From Meghimatium bilineatum (Eukaryota > Mollusca > Gastropoda > Stylommatophora > Philomycidae), in NCBI GenBank assembly GCA_034231615.1, contig CM067311.1, positions 11,301,212 to 11,365,211 of the forward strand: a DNA stretch of 64,000 bases, in the 5' to 3' direction. This document shows, in pieces, positions 9,930 through 23,900 of the stretch. The stretch's first letter is position 1. Each line of letters starts with the position of its first letter. The notes below the pieces were generated by a model. It searched no databases and was not told where the DNA came from. It was given only the letters and a program-made list of their open reading frames with translations. A program made the position numbers and the translations under genes.

Positions 9930-12900
9930 TTTCTTTTTCAAACTTTTCAACACATTTCATAAATGTATATAGTTTATCATTAGAAATAATTTTTTTTATT
10001 TTCTTGTTTAAACTTTTCAACATATTTCATAAATGTATCTAGTTTATAACTAGAAATATATTTTTTAATTTTTAGTCAAACTTTTCAACACATTTCATAA
10101 ATGTATCTAATTTATCAGTAGAAATATATTTTTTTATTTTCTTTTTCAAACTTTTCAACACATCTCATAAATGTATCTACCAGTAGATTATCACTAGAAA
10201 TATATCTTTTCATTTTCTTTTTCAAACTTTTCAACACATTTCTTAAATGTATATAGTTTATCATTAGAAATATTTTTTTTTTATTTTCTTGTTTAAACTT
10301 TTCAACACATTTCATAAATGTATCTAATTTATCATTAGAAAAATATTTCTTTGATTTTGAAACTTTTCAACACATTTCAGCAATCATTAGAAATAGTTTA
10401 TCATTTGAAATATATTTTTTTATTTTCTTTTTCAAACTTTTCAACACATCTCATAAATGTATCTACCGGTAGTTTATCATTAGAAATATATTTTTTAATT
10501 TTCTTTTTCAATCTTTTCAACACATCTCATAAATGTATCTACCAGTAGATTATCACTAGAAATATATTTTTTGATTTTCTTTTTCAAACTTTTCAACACA
10601 TTTCATAAATGTATCTAATTTATCATTAGAAATATATATTTTTGATTTTCAAACTGTTCAACACATCTCATAAATGTATCTACCAGTAGAGTATCAATAG
10701 AAATTTATTTTTTTATTTTCTTTTTCAAACTTTTCAACACATTTCATAAATGTATCTAATTTATCATTAGAAAAATATTTCTTTGATATTGAAACTTATC
10801 AACACATTTCATAAATGTATCTAGTTTATCAATAGAAATAAATCAAAATTTTTTGATATTTTTTTGATTTTATAACTGATCAACACATTTCATAAATGTA
10901 TCTACCGGTAGAGTATCACTAGAAATATATTTTTTGATTTTCTTTTTCAAACTTTTCAACACATCTCATAAATGTATCTACCGGTAGATTATCATTAGAA
11001 ATATATTTTTTGATTTTCTTTTCCAAACTTTTCAACACATTTCATAAGTGTATATAGTTGATCAAAAGAAATTTATTTTTTTGATTTTCTTTTTCAAACT
11101 TTTCAACACATTTCATAAGTGTATATAGTTGATCAATAGAAATTTTTATTTTTTATTTTCTTGTTCAAACTTTTCAACATATTTCATAAATGTATATAGT
11201 TTATCACTAGAAATATATTTTTTCATTATCTTTTCCAAACATTTCAACACATTTCATAAATGTATCTACCAGTTGTTTATTATTACAAATATATTTTTGG
11301 ATTTTCTTTTTCAAACTTTTCAATACATCTCATAAATGTATCTACCGGTAGTTTATCATTAGAAATATATTTTTTTATTTTCTTTTTCAAACTTTTCAAC
11401 ACATCTCATAAATGTATCTACCAGTAGTTTATCATTAGAAATATATTTTTTTATTTTCTTTTTCAAACTTTTCAACAAATTTCATAAATGTATCTACTTT
11501 ATCATTAGAAATATATTTTTTAATTTTTTTTCAAACTTTTCAACACATTTCATAAATGTATCTAATTTATCATTAGAAATATATTTTTTTATTTTCTTTT
11601 TCAAACTTTTCAACACATCTCATAAATGTATCTACCGGTAGATTATCACTAGAAATATATCTTTTCATTTTCTTTTTCAAACTTTTCAACACATTTCATA
11701 AATGTATATAGTTTATCATTAGAAATATTTATTTTTTATTTTCTTGTTTAAACTTTTCAACACATTTCATAAGTGTATATAGTTGATCAATAGAAATTTT
11801 TATTTTTTATTTTCTTGTTCAAACTTTTCAACATATTTCATAAATGTATATAGTTTATCACTAGAAATATATTTTTTCATTATCTTTTCCAAACATTTCA
11901 ACACATTTCATAAATGTATCTAGTTTAACTTTAGAAATATATTTTTTGATTTTGAAACTTTTCAACACATTTCATAAATGTATCTACCAGTAGTTTATTA
12001 TTACAATTATATTTTTGGATTTTCTTTTTCAAACTTTTCAACACATCTCATAAATGTATCTACTGGTAGTTTATCATTAGAAATATATTTTTTTATTTTC
12101 TTTTTCAAACTTTTCAACACATCTCATAAATGTATGTACCGGTAGTTTTTCATTAGAAATATATTTTTTTATTTTCTTTTTCAAACTTTTCAACACATTT
12201 CATAAATGTATATAGTTTATCATTAGAAATAATTTTTTTTATTTTCTTGTTTAAACTTTTCAACATATTTCATAAATGTATCTAGTTTATAACTAGAAAT
12301 ATATTTTTTAATTTTTAGTCAAACTTTTCAACACATTTCATAAATGTATCTAATTTATCAGTAGAAATATATTTTTTTATTTTCTTTTTCAAACTTTTCA
12401 ACACATCTCATAAATGTATCTACCAGTAGATTATCACTAGAAATATATCTTTTCATTTTCTTTTTCAAACTTTTCAACACATTTCTTAAATGTATATAGT
12501 TTATCATTAGAAATATTTTTTTTTTATTTTCTTGTTTAAACTTTTCAACACATTTCATAAATGTATCTAATTTATCATTAGAAAAATATTTCTTTGATTT
12601 TGAAACTTTTCAACACATTTCAGCAATCATTAGAAATAGTTTATCATAAGAAATATATTTTTTTATTTTCTTTTTCAAACTTTTCAACACATCTCATAAA
12701 TGTATCTACCGGTAGTTTATCATTAGAAATATATTTTTTAATTTTCTTTTTCAATCTTTTCAACACATCTCATAAATGTATCTACCAGTAGATTATCACT
12801 AGAAATATATTTTTTGATTTTCTTTTTCAAACTTTTCAACACATTTCATAAATGTATCTAATTTATCATTAGAAATATATATTTTTGATTTTCAAACTGT

Positions 12901-15440
12901 TCAACACATCTCATAAATGTATCTACCAGTAGAGTATCAATAGAAATTTATTTTTTTATTTTCTTTTTCAAACTTTTCAACACATTTCATAAATGTATCT
13001 AATTTATCATTAGAAAAATATTTCTTTGATATTGAAACTTATCAACACATTTCATAAATGTATCTAGTTTATCAATAGAAATAAATCAAAATTTTTTGAT
13101 ATTTTTTTGATTTTATAACTGATCAACACATTTCATAAATGTATCTACCGGTAGAGTATCACTAGAAATATATTTTTTGATTTTCTTTTTCAAACTTTTC
13201 AACACATCTCATAAATGTATCTACCGGTAGATTATCATTAGAAATATATTTTTTGATTTTCTTTTCCAAACTTTTCAACACATTTCATAAGTGTATATAG
13301 TTGATCAAAAGAAATTTATTTTTTTGATTTTCTTTTTCAAACTTTTCAACACATTTCATAAGTGTATATAGTTGATCAATAGAAATTTTTATTTTTTATT
13401 TTCTTGTTCAAACTTTTCAACATATTTCATAAATGTATATAGTTTATCACTAGAAATATATTTTTTCATTATCTTTTCCAAACATTTCAACACATTTCAT
13501 AAATGTATCTACCAGTTGTTTATTATTACAAATATATTTTTGGATTTTCTTTTTCAAACTTTTCAATACATCTCATAAATGTATCTACCGGTAGTTTATC
13601 ATTAGAAATATATTTTTTAATTTTCTTTTTCAAACTTTTCAACACATCTCATAAATGTATCTACCAGTAGTTTATCATTAGAAATATATTTTTTTATTTT
13701 CTTTTTCAAACTTTTCAACAAATTTCATAAATGTATCTACTTTATCATTAGAAATATATTTTTTAATTTTTTTTCAAACTTTTCAACACATTTCATAAAT
13801 GTATCTAATTTATCATTAGAAATATATTTTTTTATTTTCTTTTTCAAACTTTTCAACACATCTCATAAATGTATCTACCGGTAGATTATCACTAGAAATA
13901 TATCTTTTCATTTTCTTTTTCAAACTTTTCAACACATTTCATAAATGTATATAGTTTATCATTAGAAATATTTATTTTTTATTTTCTTGTTTAAACTTTT
14001 CAACACATTTCATAAGTGTATATAGTTGATCAATAGAAATTTTTATTTTTTATTTTCTTGTTCAAACTTTTCAACATATTTCATAAATGTATATAGTTTA
14101 TCACTAGAAATATATTTTTTCATTATCTTTTCCAAACATTTCAACACATTTCATAAATGTATCTAGTTTAACTTTAGAAATATATTTTTTGATTTTGAAA
14201 CTTTTCAACACATTTCATAAATGTATCTACCAGTAGTTTATTATTACAATTATATTTTTGGATTTTCTTTTTCAAACTTTTCAACACATCTCATAAATGT
14301 ATCTACTGGTAGTTTATCATTAGAAATATATTTTTTTATTTTCTTTTTCAAACTTTTCAACACATCTCATAAATGTATGTACCGGTAGTTTTTCATTAGA
14401 AATATATTTTTTAATTTTCTTTTTCAAACTTTTCAACACATTTCATAAATGTATATAGTTTATCATTAGAAATAATTTTTTTTATTTTCTTGTTTAAACT
14501 TTTCAACATATTTCATAAATGTATCTAGTTTATAACTAGAAATATATTTTTTAATTTTTAGTCAAACTTTTCAACACATTTCATAAATGTATCTAATTTA
14601 TCAGTAGAAATATATTTTTTTATTTTCTTTTTCAAACTTTTCAACACATCTCATAAATGTATCTACCAGTAGATTATCACTAGAAATATATCTTTTCATT
14701 TTCTTTTTCAAACTTTTCAACACATTTCTTAAATGTATATAGTTTATCATTAGAAATATTTTTTTTTTATTTTCTTGTTTAAACTTTTCAACACATTTCA
14801 TAAATGTATCTAATTTATCATTAGAAAAATATTTCTTTGATTTTGAAACTTTTCAACACATTTCAGCAATCATTAGAAATAGTTTATCATAAGAAATATA
14901 TTTTTTTATTTTCTTTTTCAAACTTATCAACACATTTCATAAATGTATCTAGTTTATCAATAGAAATAAATCAAAATTTTTTGATATTTTTTTGATTTTA
15001 TAACTGATCAACACATTTCATAAATGTATCTACCGGTAGAGTATCACTAGAAATATATTTTTTGATTTTCTTTTTCAAACTTTTCAACACATCTCATAAA
15101 TGTATCTACCGGTAGATTATCATTAGAAATATATTTTTTGATTTTCTTTTCCAAACTTTTCAACACATTTCATAAGTGTATATAGTTGATCAAAAGAAAT
15201 TTATTTTTTTGATTTTCTTTTTCAAACTTTTCAACACATTTCATAAGTGTATATAGTTGATCAATAGAAATTTTTATTTTTTATTTTCTTGTTCAAACTT
15301 TTCAACATATTTCATAAATGTATATAGTTTATCACTAGAAATATATTTTTTCATTATCTTTTCCAAACATTTCAACACATTTCATAAATGTATCTACCAG
15401 TTGTTTATTATTACAAATATATTTTTGGATTTTCTTTTTC
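9930..15440. repeat. 2,243-bp higher-order repeat in the satellite
   Basis: Blocks starting near 9,930, 12,173 and 14,416 repeat the same ordered series of variant monomers with an offset of exactly 2,243 bp (for example 10,115 and 12,358 and 14,601). Only a handful of substitutions were noticed between blocks, for example a TTGA-to-AAGA change near 10,400 and 12,643. The third block lacks 358 bp near 14,925, so later landmarks are offset by 1,885 bp. This is a recent large tandem duplication rather than slow monomer-by-monomer drift. Confidence 0.85.
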
Positions 15441-16319
15441 AATCTTTTCAACACATGTCATAAATGTATCTACCGGTAGATTATCACTAGAAATATATCT
15501 TTTCATTTTCTTTTTCAAACTTTTCAACACATTTCATAAATGTATCTACTTTATCACTAGAAATATATTTTGTTGCTTTTCAAACTTTTCAACACATTTC
15601 ATAAGTGTATATAGTTTATCAATAGAAATTAATTTTTTGATTTTCTTTTTCAAACTTATCAACACATATCATAAATGTATCTAGTTTATCATTAGAAATA
15701 AATCAACATTTTTTGATATTTTTTTGATTTTCAAACTGTTCAACACATCTCATAAATGTAACTAGTTTATCATTAGAAATATATTTTTTGATTTTGAAAC
15801 TTTTCAACACATTTCATAAATGTATCTACCAGTACTTTATTATTAGAAATATATTTTTTGATTTTCTTTTTCAAACTTTTCAACACATCTCATAAATGTA
15901 TGTACCGGTAGTTTATCATTAGAAATATATTTTTTTATTTTCTTTTTCAATCTTTTCAACACATCTCATAAATGTATCTACCGGTAGATTATCACTAGAA
16001 ATATATCTTTTCATTTTCTTTTTCACAATTTTGAACACATTTCATAAATGTATATAGTTTATCATTATAAATATATTTTTTTAATTTTCTTGTTCAGACT
16101 TTTCAACATATTTCATAAATGTATATAGTTTATCACTAGAAATATATTTTTTTATTTTCTTTTCCAAAATTTTCAACACATTTCATAATTGTATATAGTG
16201 TATCAATAGAAATTTATTTTTTTATTTTCTTTTTCAAAGTTTTCAACACATTTCATAAATGTATCTAGTTTATCATTAGAAATATATTTTTTTTTAATTT
16301 TCAAACTTTTCAACACATC

Positions 16320-18300
16320 TCATAAATGTATGTACCGGTAGTTTATCATTAGAAATATATTTTTTTATTTTCTTTTTCAATCTTTTCAACACATCTCATA
16401 AATGTATCTACCGGTAGATTATCAATAGAAATATATCTTTTCATTTTCTTTTTCAAACTTTTCAACACATTTCATAAGTGTATATAGTTTATCAATAGAA
16501 ATTTATTTTTTGATTTCCTTTTTGAAATTTTTCAACACATTTTATAAATGTATCTAGTTTTTATCATTAGAAATATATTTTTTTGATTTTGAAACTTTTC
16601 AACACATTTCATAAATGTATCTAGTTTATCATTAGAAATATATTTTTTATTTTCTTTTTGAAACTTTTCAACACATTTCATAAATGTATCTAGTTTATCA
16701 TTAGAAATATATTTTTTTATTTTCTTTTTGAAACTTTTCAACACATCTCATAAATGTATGTACCGGTAGTTTATCATTAGAAATATATTTTTTTATTTTC
16801 TTTTTCAATCTTTTCAACACATCTCATAAATGTATCTATCGGTAGATTATCACTAGAAATATATCTTTTCATTTTCTTTTTCAAACTTTTCAACACATTT
16901 CATAGTTGTATATAGTGTATAAATAGAAATTTATTTTTTGATTTTCTTTTTCAAACTTTTCAACATATTTCATAAATGTATATAGTTTATCACTAGAAAT
17001 ATATTTTTTGATTTTCTTTTCCAAAATTTTCAACACATTTCATAATTGTATATAGTGTATCAATAGAAATTTATTTTTTTATTTTCTTTTTCAAAGTTTT
17101 CAACACATTTCATAAATGTATCTAGTTTATCATTAGAAATATATTTTTTTTTTATTTTCAAACTTTTCAACACATTTCATAAGTGTATATAGTGTATCAA
17201 TAGAAATTTATTTTTTGATTTTCTTTGTGAGATTTTTCAACACATTTCATAAATGTATCTAGTTTTTATCATTAGAAATATATTTTTTCATTTTGAAACT
17301 TTTCAACACATTTCATAAATGTATCTAGTTTATCATTAGAAATATATTTTTTTATTTTCTTTTTCAAACTTTTCAACACATCTCATAAATGTATGTACCG
17401 GTAGTTTATCATTAGAAATATATTTTTTTATTTTCTTTTTCAATCTTTTCAACACATCTCATAAATGTATCTACCGGTAGATTATCAATAGAAATATATC
17501 TTTTCATTTTCTTTTTCAAACTTTTCAACACATTTCATAAGTGTATATAGTTTATCAATAGAAATTTATTTTTTGATTTCCTTTTTGAAATTTTTCAACA
17601 CATTTTATAAATGTATCTAGTTTTTATCATTAGAAATATATTTTTTTGATTTTGAAACTTTTCAACACATTTCATAAATGTATCTAGTTTATCATTAGAA
17701 ATATATTTTTTATTTTCTTTTTGAAACTTTTCAACACATTTCATAAATGTATCTAGTTTATCATTAGAAATATATTTTTTTATTTTCTTTTTGAAACATT
17801 TCAACACATCTCATAAATGTATCTACCTGTAGTTTATCATTAGAAATATATTTTTTTATTTTCTTTTTCGAACTTTTCAACACATCTCATAAATGTATGT
17901 ACCGGCAGTTTATCATTAGAAATATATTTTTTATTTTCTTTTTCAATCTTTTCAACACATCTCATAAATGTATCTACCGGTAGATTATCACTAGAAATAT
18001 ATCTTTTCATTTTCTTTTTCAAACTTTTCAACACATTTCATAGTTGTATATAGTGTATAAATAGAAATTTATTTTTTGATTTTCTTTTTCAAACTTTTCA
18101 ACATATTTCATAAATGTATATAGTTTATCACTAGAAATATATTTTTTGATTTTCTTTTCCAAAATTTTCAACACATTTCATAATTGTATATAGTGTATCA
18201 ATAGAAATTTATTTTTTTATTTTCTTTTTCAAAGTTTTCAACACATTTCATAAATGTATCTAGTTTATCATTAGAAATATATTTTTTTTAAATTTCAAAC
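16320..18300. repeat. 1,063-bp higher-order repeat in the satellite
   Basis: Monomer order from 16,320 recurs from 17,383, with an offset of 1,063 bp (landmarks 16,532 and 17,595). The second block gains one monomer near 17,820, after which the offset is about 1,136 bp. Confidence 0.75.
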
Positions 18301-20309
18301 TTTTCAACACATCTCATAAATGTATCTACCGGTAGATTATCACTAGAAATATATCTTTTCATTTTCTTTTTCACAATTTTGAACACATTTCATAAATGTA
18401 TATAGTTTATCATTATAAATATATTTTTTTATTTTCTTTTTCAAACTTTTCAACACATCTCATAAATGTATGTACCGGTAGTTTATCATTAGAAATGTAT
18501 TTTTTTATTTTCTTTCTCAATCTTTTCAACACATCTCATAAATGTATCTACCGGTAGATTATCACTAGAAATATATCTTTTCATTTTCTTTTTCAAACTT
18601 TTCAACACATTTCATAAATGTATATAGTTTATCATTATAAATATATTTTTTTTTTATTTTCAAACTTTTCAACACATTTCATAAGTGTATATAGTTTATC
18701 AATAGAAATTTATTTTTTGATTTTCTTTTTTAAATTTCTCAACACATTTCATAAATGTATCTAGTTTTTATCATTAGAAATGTATTTTTTTTATTTTGAA
18801 ACTTCTCAACACATCTCATAAATGTATCTACCGGTAATTTATCATTAGAAATATATTTTTTTATTTTCTTTTTAAAACTTTTCAACACATCTCATAAATG
18901 TATGTACCGGTAGTTTATCATTAGAAATATATTTTTTTATATTCTTTTTCAATCTTTTCTACACATTTCATAAATGTATCTACCGGTATATTATCACTAG
19001 AAATATATCTTTTCATTTTCTTTTTCAAACTTTTCAACACATTTCATCATTGTATATAGTTTATCATGAGAAATATATTTTTTTTATTTTTAAACTTTTC
19101 AACACATTTCATAAGTGTATATAGTTTATCAATAGAAATTTATTTTTTGATTTTCTTTTTGATATTTTTCAACACATTTCATAAATGTATCTAGTTTTTA
19201 TCAATAGAAATATATTTTTTATTTTCTTTTTGAAACTTTTCAACACATCTCATAAATGTATATAGTTTATCACTAGAAATATATTTTTTGATTATCTTTT
19301 CCAAACTTTTCAACACATTTCATAAATGTATCTAGTTTATCATTAGAAATATTTTTTTTGTATTTTTAAAATTTTCAACACATTTCATAATTGTATATAG
19401 TGTATCAATAGAAATTTATTTTTTTATTTTCTTTTTCAAAGTTTTCAACACATTTCATAAGTGTATATAGTGTATCAATAGAAATTTATTTTTTGATTTT
19501 CTTTTTGAAATTTTTCAACACATTTCATAAATGTATCTAGTTTTTATCATTAGAAATATATTTTTTTATTTTCTTTTTCAAACTTTTCAACACATCTCAT
19601 AAATGTATGTACCGGTAGTTTATCATTAGAAATATATTTTTTTATTTTCTTTTTCAAACTTTTCAACACATTTCATAAGTGTATATAGTTTATCAATATA
19701 AATTTATTTTTTGACTTTCTTTTTCAAACTTTTCAACACATCTCATAAGTGTATGTACCGGCAGTCTATCATTAGAAATATATTTTTTTATTTTCTTTTT
19801 CAATCTTTTCAACACATCTCATAAATGTATCTACTGGTAGATTATCACTAGAAATATATCTTTTCATTTTCTTTTTCAAACTTTTCAACACATTTCATAA
19901 ATGAATATAGTTTATCATTAGAAATATATTTTTTTTTATTTTCTTGTTTAAACTTTTCAACACATCTCATAAATGTATATAGTTTATCAATAGAAATTTT
20001 TTTTTTTATTTTCTTTTTCAAAGTTTTCAACACATTTTATAAATGTATCTAATTTATTATTAGAAATATATTTCTTTGATTTTGAAACTTTTCAACAGAT
20101 TTCAGCAATGTATCTAGTTTATCATTAGAAATATATATTTTTATTTTCTTGTTCAAACTTTTCAACACATTTCATAAATGAACATAGTTTATCATTAGAA
20201 ATAATTTTTTTTTATTTTCTTGTTCAAACTTTTCAACACATTTCATAAATGTATCTAATTTATCATTAGAAAAATATTTCTTTGATTTTGAAACTTTTCA
20301 ACACATTTC

Positions 20310-21350
20310 ATAAATGTATCTTGTTTATTATTAGAAATATATTTTTTATTTTCTTTTTCAAACTTTTCAACACATCTCATAAATGTATATAGTTTATCAT
20401 TAGAAATATATTTTTTTTATTTTGAAACTGTTCAACACATCTCATAAATGTATCTTGTTTATTATTAGAAATATATTTTTTATTTTCTTTTTCAAACTTT
20501 TCAACACATCTCATAAATGTATCTACTGGTAGATTATCAATAGCAATATATCTTTTCATTTTCTTTTTCAAACTTTTCAACACATTTCATAAGTGTATAT
20601 AGTGTATAAATAGAAATTTATTTTTTTATTTTCTTTTTCAAACTTTTCAACATATTTCATAAATGTATATAGTTTATCACTAGAAATATATTTTTTGATT
20701 TTCTTTTCCAAAATTTTCAACACATGTCATAATTGTATATAGTGTATCAATAGAAATTTATTTTTTTATTTTCTTTTTCAAAGTTTTCAACACATTTCAT
20801 AAATGTATCTAGTTTATCATTAGAAATATTTTTTTAAAATTTTCTTGTTCAAACTTTTCAACACATTTCATAAATGTATCTACCGGTAGATTATCACTAG
20901 AAATATATCTTTTCATTTTATTTTTCAAACTTTTCAACACATTTCAGAAATATATTTTTTTTATTTTAAAACTTTTCAACACATTTCATAAATGTATCTT
21001 GTTTATTATTAGAAATATATTTTTTATTTTCTTTTTCAAACTTTTCAACACATCTCATAAATGTATATAGTTTATCATTAGAAATATATTTTTTTTATTT
21101 TGAAACTGTTCAACACATCTCATAAATGTATCTTGTTTATTATTAGAAATATATTTTTTATTTTCTTTTTCAAACTTTTCAACACATCTCATAAATGTAT
21201 CTACTGGTAGATTATCAATAGCAATATATCTTTTCATTTTCTTTTTCAAACTTTTCAACACATTTCATAAGTGTATATAGTGTATAAATAGAAATTTATT
21301 TTTTTATTTTCTTTTTCAAACTTTTCAACATATTTCATAAATGTATATAG
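20310..21350. repeat. 678-bp higher-order repeat in the satellite
   Basis: The run containing the TATCTTGTTTATTATTAG variant near 20,315 recurs at 20,993 (offset 678 bp). Part of it appears a third time near 22,215. Confidence 0.75.
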
Positions 21351-22940
21351 TTTCAACACATTTCATAAATGTATCTACCGGTAGATTATCACTAGAAATA
21401 TATCTTTTCATTTTATTTTTCAAACTTTTCAACAAATTTCATAAATGTATATAGTTTATTATTAGAAATAATTTTTTTTATTTTCTTGTTCAAACTTTTC
21501 AACACATTTCATAAATGTATCTAATTTATCATTAGAAAGATATTTCTTTGATTTTGAAACTTTTCAACACATTTCATAAATGTATCTAGTTTATCATTAG
21601 AAATATATTTTTTAATTTTCTTTTTCAATCTTTTCAACACATCTCATAAATGTATCTACTGGTAGTTTATCATAAGAAATAAATTATTTTTTTTTCTTTT
21701 TCATCTTGTCAAAATATCTCATAAATGTATCTACCCGTAGATTATCACTAGAAATATATCTTTTCATTTTCTATTTCAAACTTTTTAAAAATATTTCATA
21801 AATGTATATAGTTTATCATTAGAAATATTTTTTTTTCAATTTTTCTTTTTCAAAGTTTTCAACACATTTCATAAATGTATCTAGTTTATCATTAGAAATA
21901 TTTTTTTAAAATTTTCTTGTTCAAACTTTTCAACACATTTCATAAATGTATCTACCGGTAGATTATCACTAGAAATATATTTTTTTTATTTTAAAACTTT
22001 TCAACACATTTCATAAATGTATCTAGTTTATCATTAGAAATATATTTTTTTGATTTTAAAACTTTTCAACACATCTCATATATGTATCTACCGGTTGATT
22101 ATCACTAGAAATATATCTTTTCATTTTCTTGTTCAAACTTTTCAACACATTTCATAAATGTATCTAATTTATTATTAGAAATATATTTCTTTGATTTCGA
22201 AACTTTTCAACACATTTCATAAATGTATCTTGTTTATTATTAGATATATAGTTTTTATTTTCTTTTTCAAACTTTTCAACACATCTCATAAATGTATATA
22301 GTTTATCATTAGAAATATATTATTTTGATTTTGAAACTGTTCAACACATCTCATAAATGTATCTTGTTTATTATTAGAAATATATTTTTTATTTTCTTTT
22401 TCAAACTTTTCAACACATCTCATAAATGTATCTACTGGTAGATTATCAATAGCAATATATCTTTTCATTTTCTTTTTCAAACTTTTCAACACATTTCATA
22501 AGTGTATATATATATAGTTTATCAATAGAAATTTATTTTTTTATTTTCTTTTTGAAATCTTTCAACACATTTCATAAATGTATATAGTTTATCATTAGAA
22601 ATATTTTTTTTTTATTTTCTTGTTCAAACTTTTCAACACATTTCATAAATGTATCTAGTTTATCATTAGAAATATATTTTTTTTATTTTAAAACTTTTCA
22701 ACACATTTCATATATGTATCTACCGGTTGATTATCACTAGAAATATATCTTTTCATTTTCTTGTTCAAACATTTCAACAGATTTCATAAATGTATCTAAT
22801 TTATTATTAGAAATATATTTCTTTGATTTTGAAACTTTTCAACACATTTCAGCAATGTATCTAGTTTATCATTAGAAATATATATTTTTATTTTCTTTTT
22901 CAAACTTGTCAACACATTTCATAAATGTATATACCGGGTA

Positions 22941-23229
22941 TATCATTCACTATGATCTTGCAAGTAATGCTATAAAACATGTGAATAAAATCTATTTTCT
23001 CTGTTTTTCATGTTTAATGTTAATAATAGTTGCAGCTGTACAGCATGTTTTAACAACAATTTGGTTGAAATGAGTATAGTGACAATAAAATAAATAATAC
23101 ATTATTTTTAATATTATCAACCATTTATTGTTTATTCCTGCGGGGGAGGGGGGCCCCACTCTTTCTTTGCCCAGTGGCCCAACACTATTTCTCTGCCCAG
23201 GGGCCCAGAATGGTGTAGAGACGGCTCTG
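22941..23229 (+). mobile_element. 3' terminal region of the hAT element
   Basis: Unique sequence resumes after the satellite and ends in a G/C-rich subterminal zone with GGGGCCC and CCCAGTGGCCC stretches and the terminal GACGGCTCTG. This mirrors the GGCCC-rich left end at 4,599-4,700. Confidence 0.7.
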
Positions 23230-23237
23230 CATAGACT
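23230..23237 (+). repeat. Target-site duplication, right copy (hAT insertion)
   Basis: CATAGACT, identical to 4,591-4,598. Confidence 0.8.
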
Positions 23238-23900
23238 CTTCAAGCACTAGAATGTGATGGACGTTGTAAGCCTGAGCTGGTGGAAATATATCACCATGCC
23301 AACCAACTGCTTACATCTTATGAAGTTAGCATTGTTATGCAGTGGATATCTGGCCACTCAAATACACCTGACAATGACAAGGCAGACAGATTAGCAAAGA
23401 TGAGAGCTCAACAAGAACAGCGATACACACAAGCAACCATGCACACAGTTAAAATGATGCTGACATCTGAAACAAAGAAAATTGGATGAACAGATGAGCC
23501 ATGGGAAACACTGGAAGGCAAATCTATAAATATATGACTAGCCCAAATCCTAAAGACAATATCAACCTCCTGAGAAGAAAAGACCAGAGTATCATCTTCT
23601 GACTACGCACACAACATGTACAGCTTAACCATCACTTGAACAGAATACAACCACAACACACTCCAGGGTGCCGGCTGTGCACTCATCCCTATGAAACTGT
23701 TGACCACCAACTTTTTGAATGCCCAGCTCTGGATGACATCAGGAAAATGCTTCTCCCTCCAGGGCCAGATAAATGGAACACATTATTTGGAACAAAACAA
23801 CAGCTCACAAACACATGCATATATCACACAATGGCATTGGGTCAAAGGGCATGAGCCCATGGACCGCTGGATCAGTAACCAACCAACCAATAAAATTTGC
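23238..23900 (+). pseudogene. LINE RNase H 3' part and C-terminal zinc knuckle
   Basis: Continues the RNase H interrupted at 4,590. After LQALECDG come QWISGHSNTP and DKADRLAK, the last catalytic positions. From about 23,630 a cysteine-histidine cluster follows, encoded as CRLCTHPYETVDHQLFEC, then the ending HTMALGQRA. The 3' end CATGGACCGCTGGATCAG plus AACCAACCAA is shared with 56,575-56,617 and 58,600-58,660, so these belong to one LINE tail family. Stops at about 23,487 and 23,537 break the frame. Confidence 0.85.

Larger units (their letters stand above)
8766..22940. repeat. 14.2-kb satellite array, monomers about 64, 70 and 76 bp
   Basis: Roughly 200 tandem monomers. The constant core is AACTTTTCAACACAT, then TCATAAATGTAT, then TTATCATTAGAAATATAT and a T-rich tract of variable length. 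The three common lengths come from presence or absence of the palindrome CTACCGGTAG (or the variant ACCAGTAG) after ATGTAT, and of a CTTTTTC stretch. The T-rich strand is always the plus strand. Open frames on either strand are translations of this repeat and carry no independent evidence of coding. Confidence 0.97.
4599..23229 (+). mobile_element. 18.6-kb composite hAT transposon carrying nested elements and a satellite
   Basis: The ends are CGATGCCGTCTTAACGC on the left and, read inward from the right, CAGAGCCGTCTCTACAC; they share GCCGTCT and match at 11 of 17 positions. Both ends continue into G/C-rich GGGCCC-bearing subterminal sequence. They are flanked by the 8-bp repeat CATAGACT, and removing the interval rejoins the RNase H coding region of the host LINE. 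Inside are the C-terminal third of a hAT transposase, a complete CACTG element, a LINE tail, a hairpin minisatellite and 14.2 kb of satellite. The large size is due to those later additions, and mobility in this form is doubtful. Confidence 0.8.

Noticed and set aside
9251-22492. Many small open frames with residues such as MKCVEKF and KYISNDKL across the satellite
   Set aside because: They are translations of the tandem monomer on one or other strand, repeat with its period, and have no independent start or motif.
8766-22940. A CRISPR-like array of repeats and spacers
   Set aside because: The monomers are contiguous without unique spacers, the surroundings are eukaryotic, and no cas genes exist.
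4599-23229. The satellite and the hAT as separate neighbours, with the CATAGACT repeats by chance
   Set aside because: The chance of an exact 8-bp match at two places where both a hAT-like end and a broken RNase H reading meet is small, and the LINE reading resumes at the expected point.
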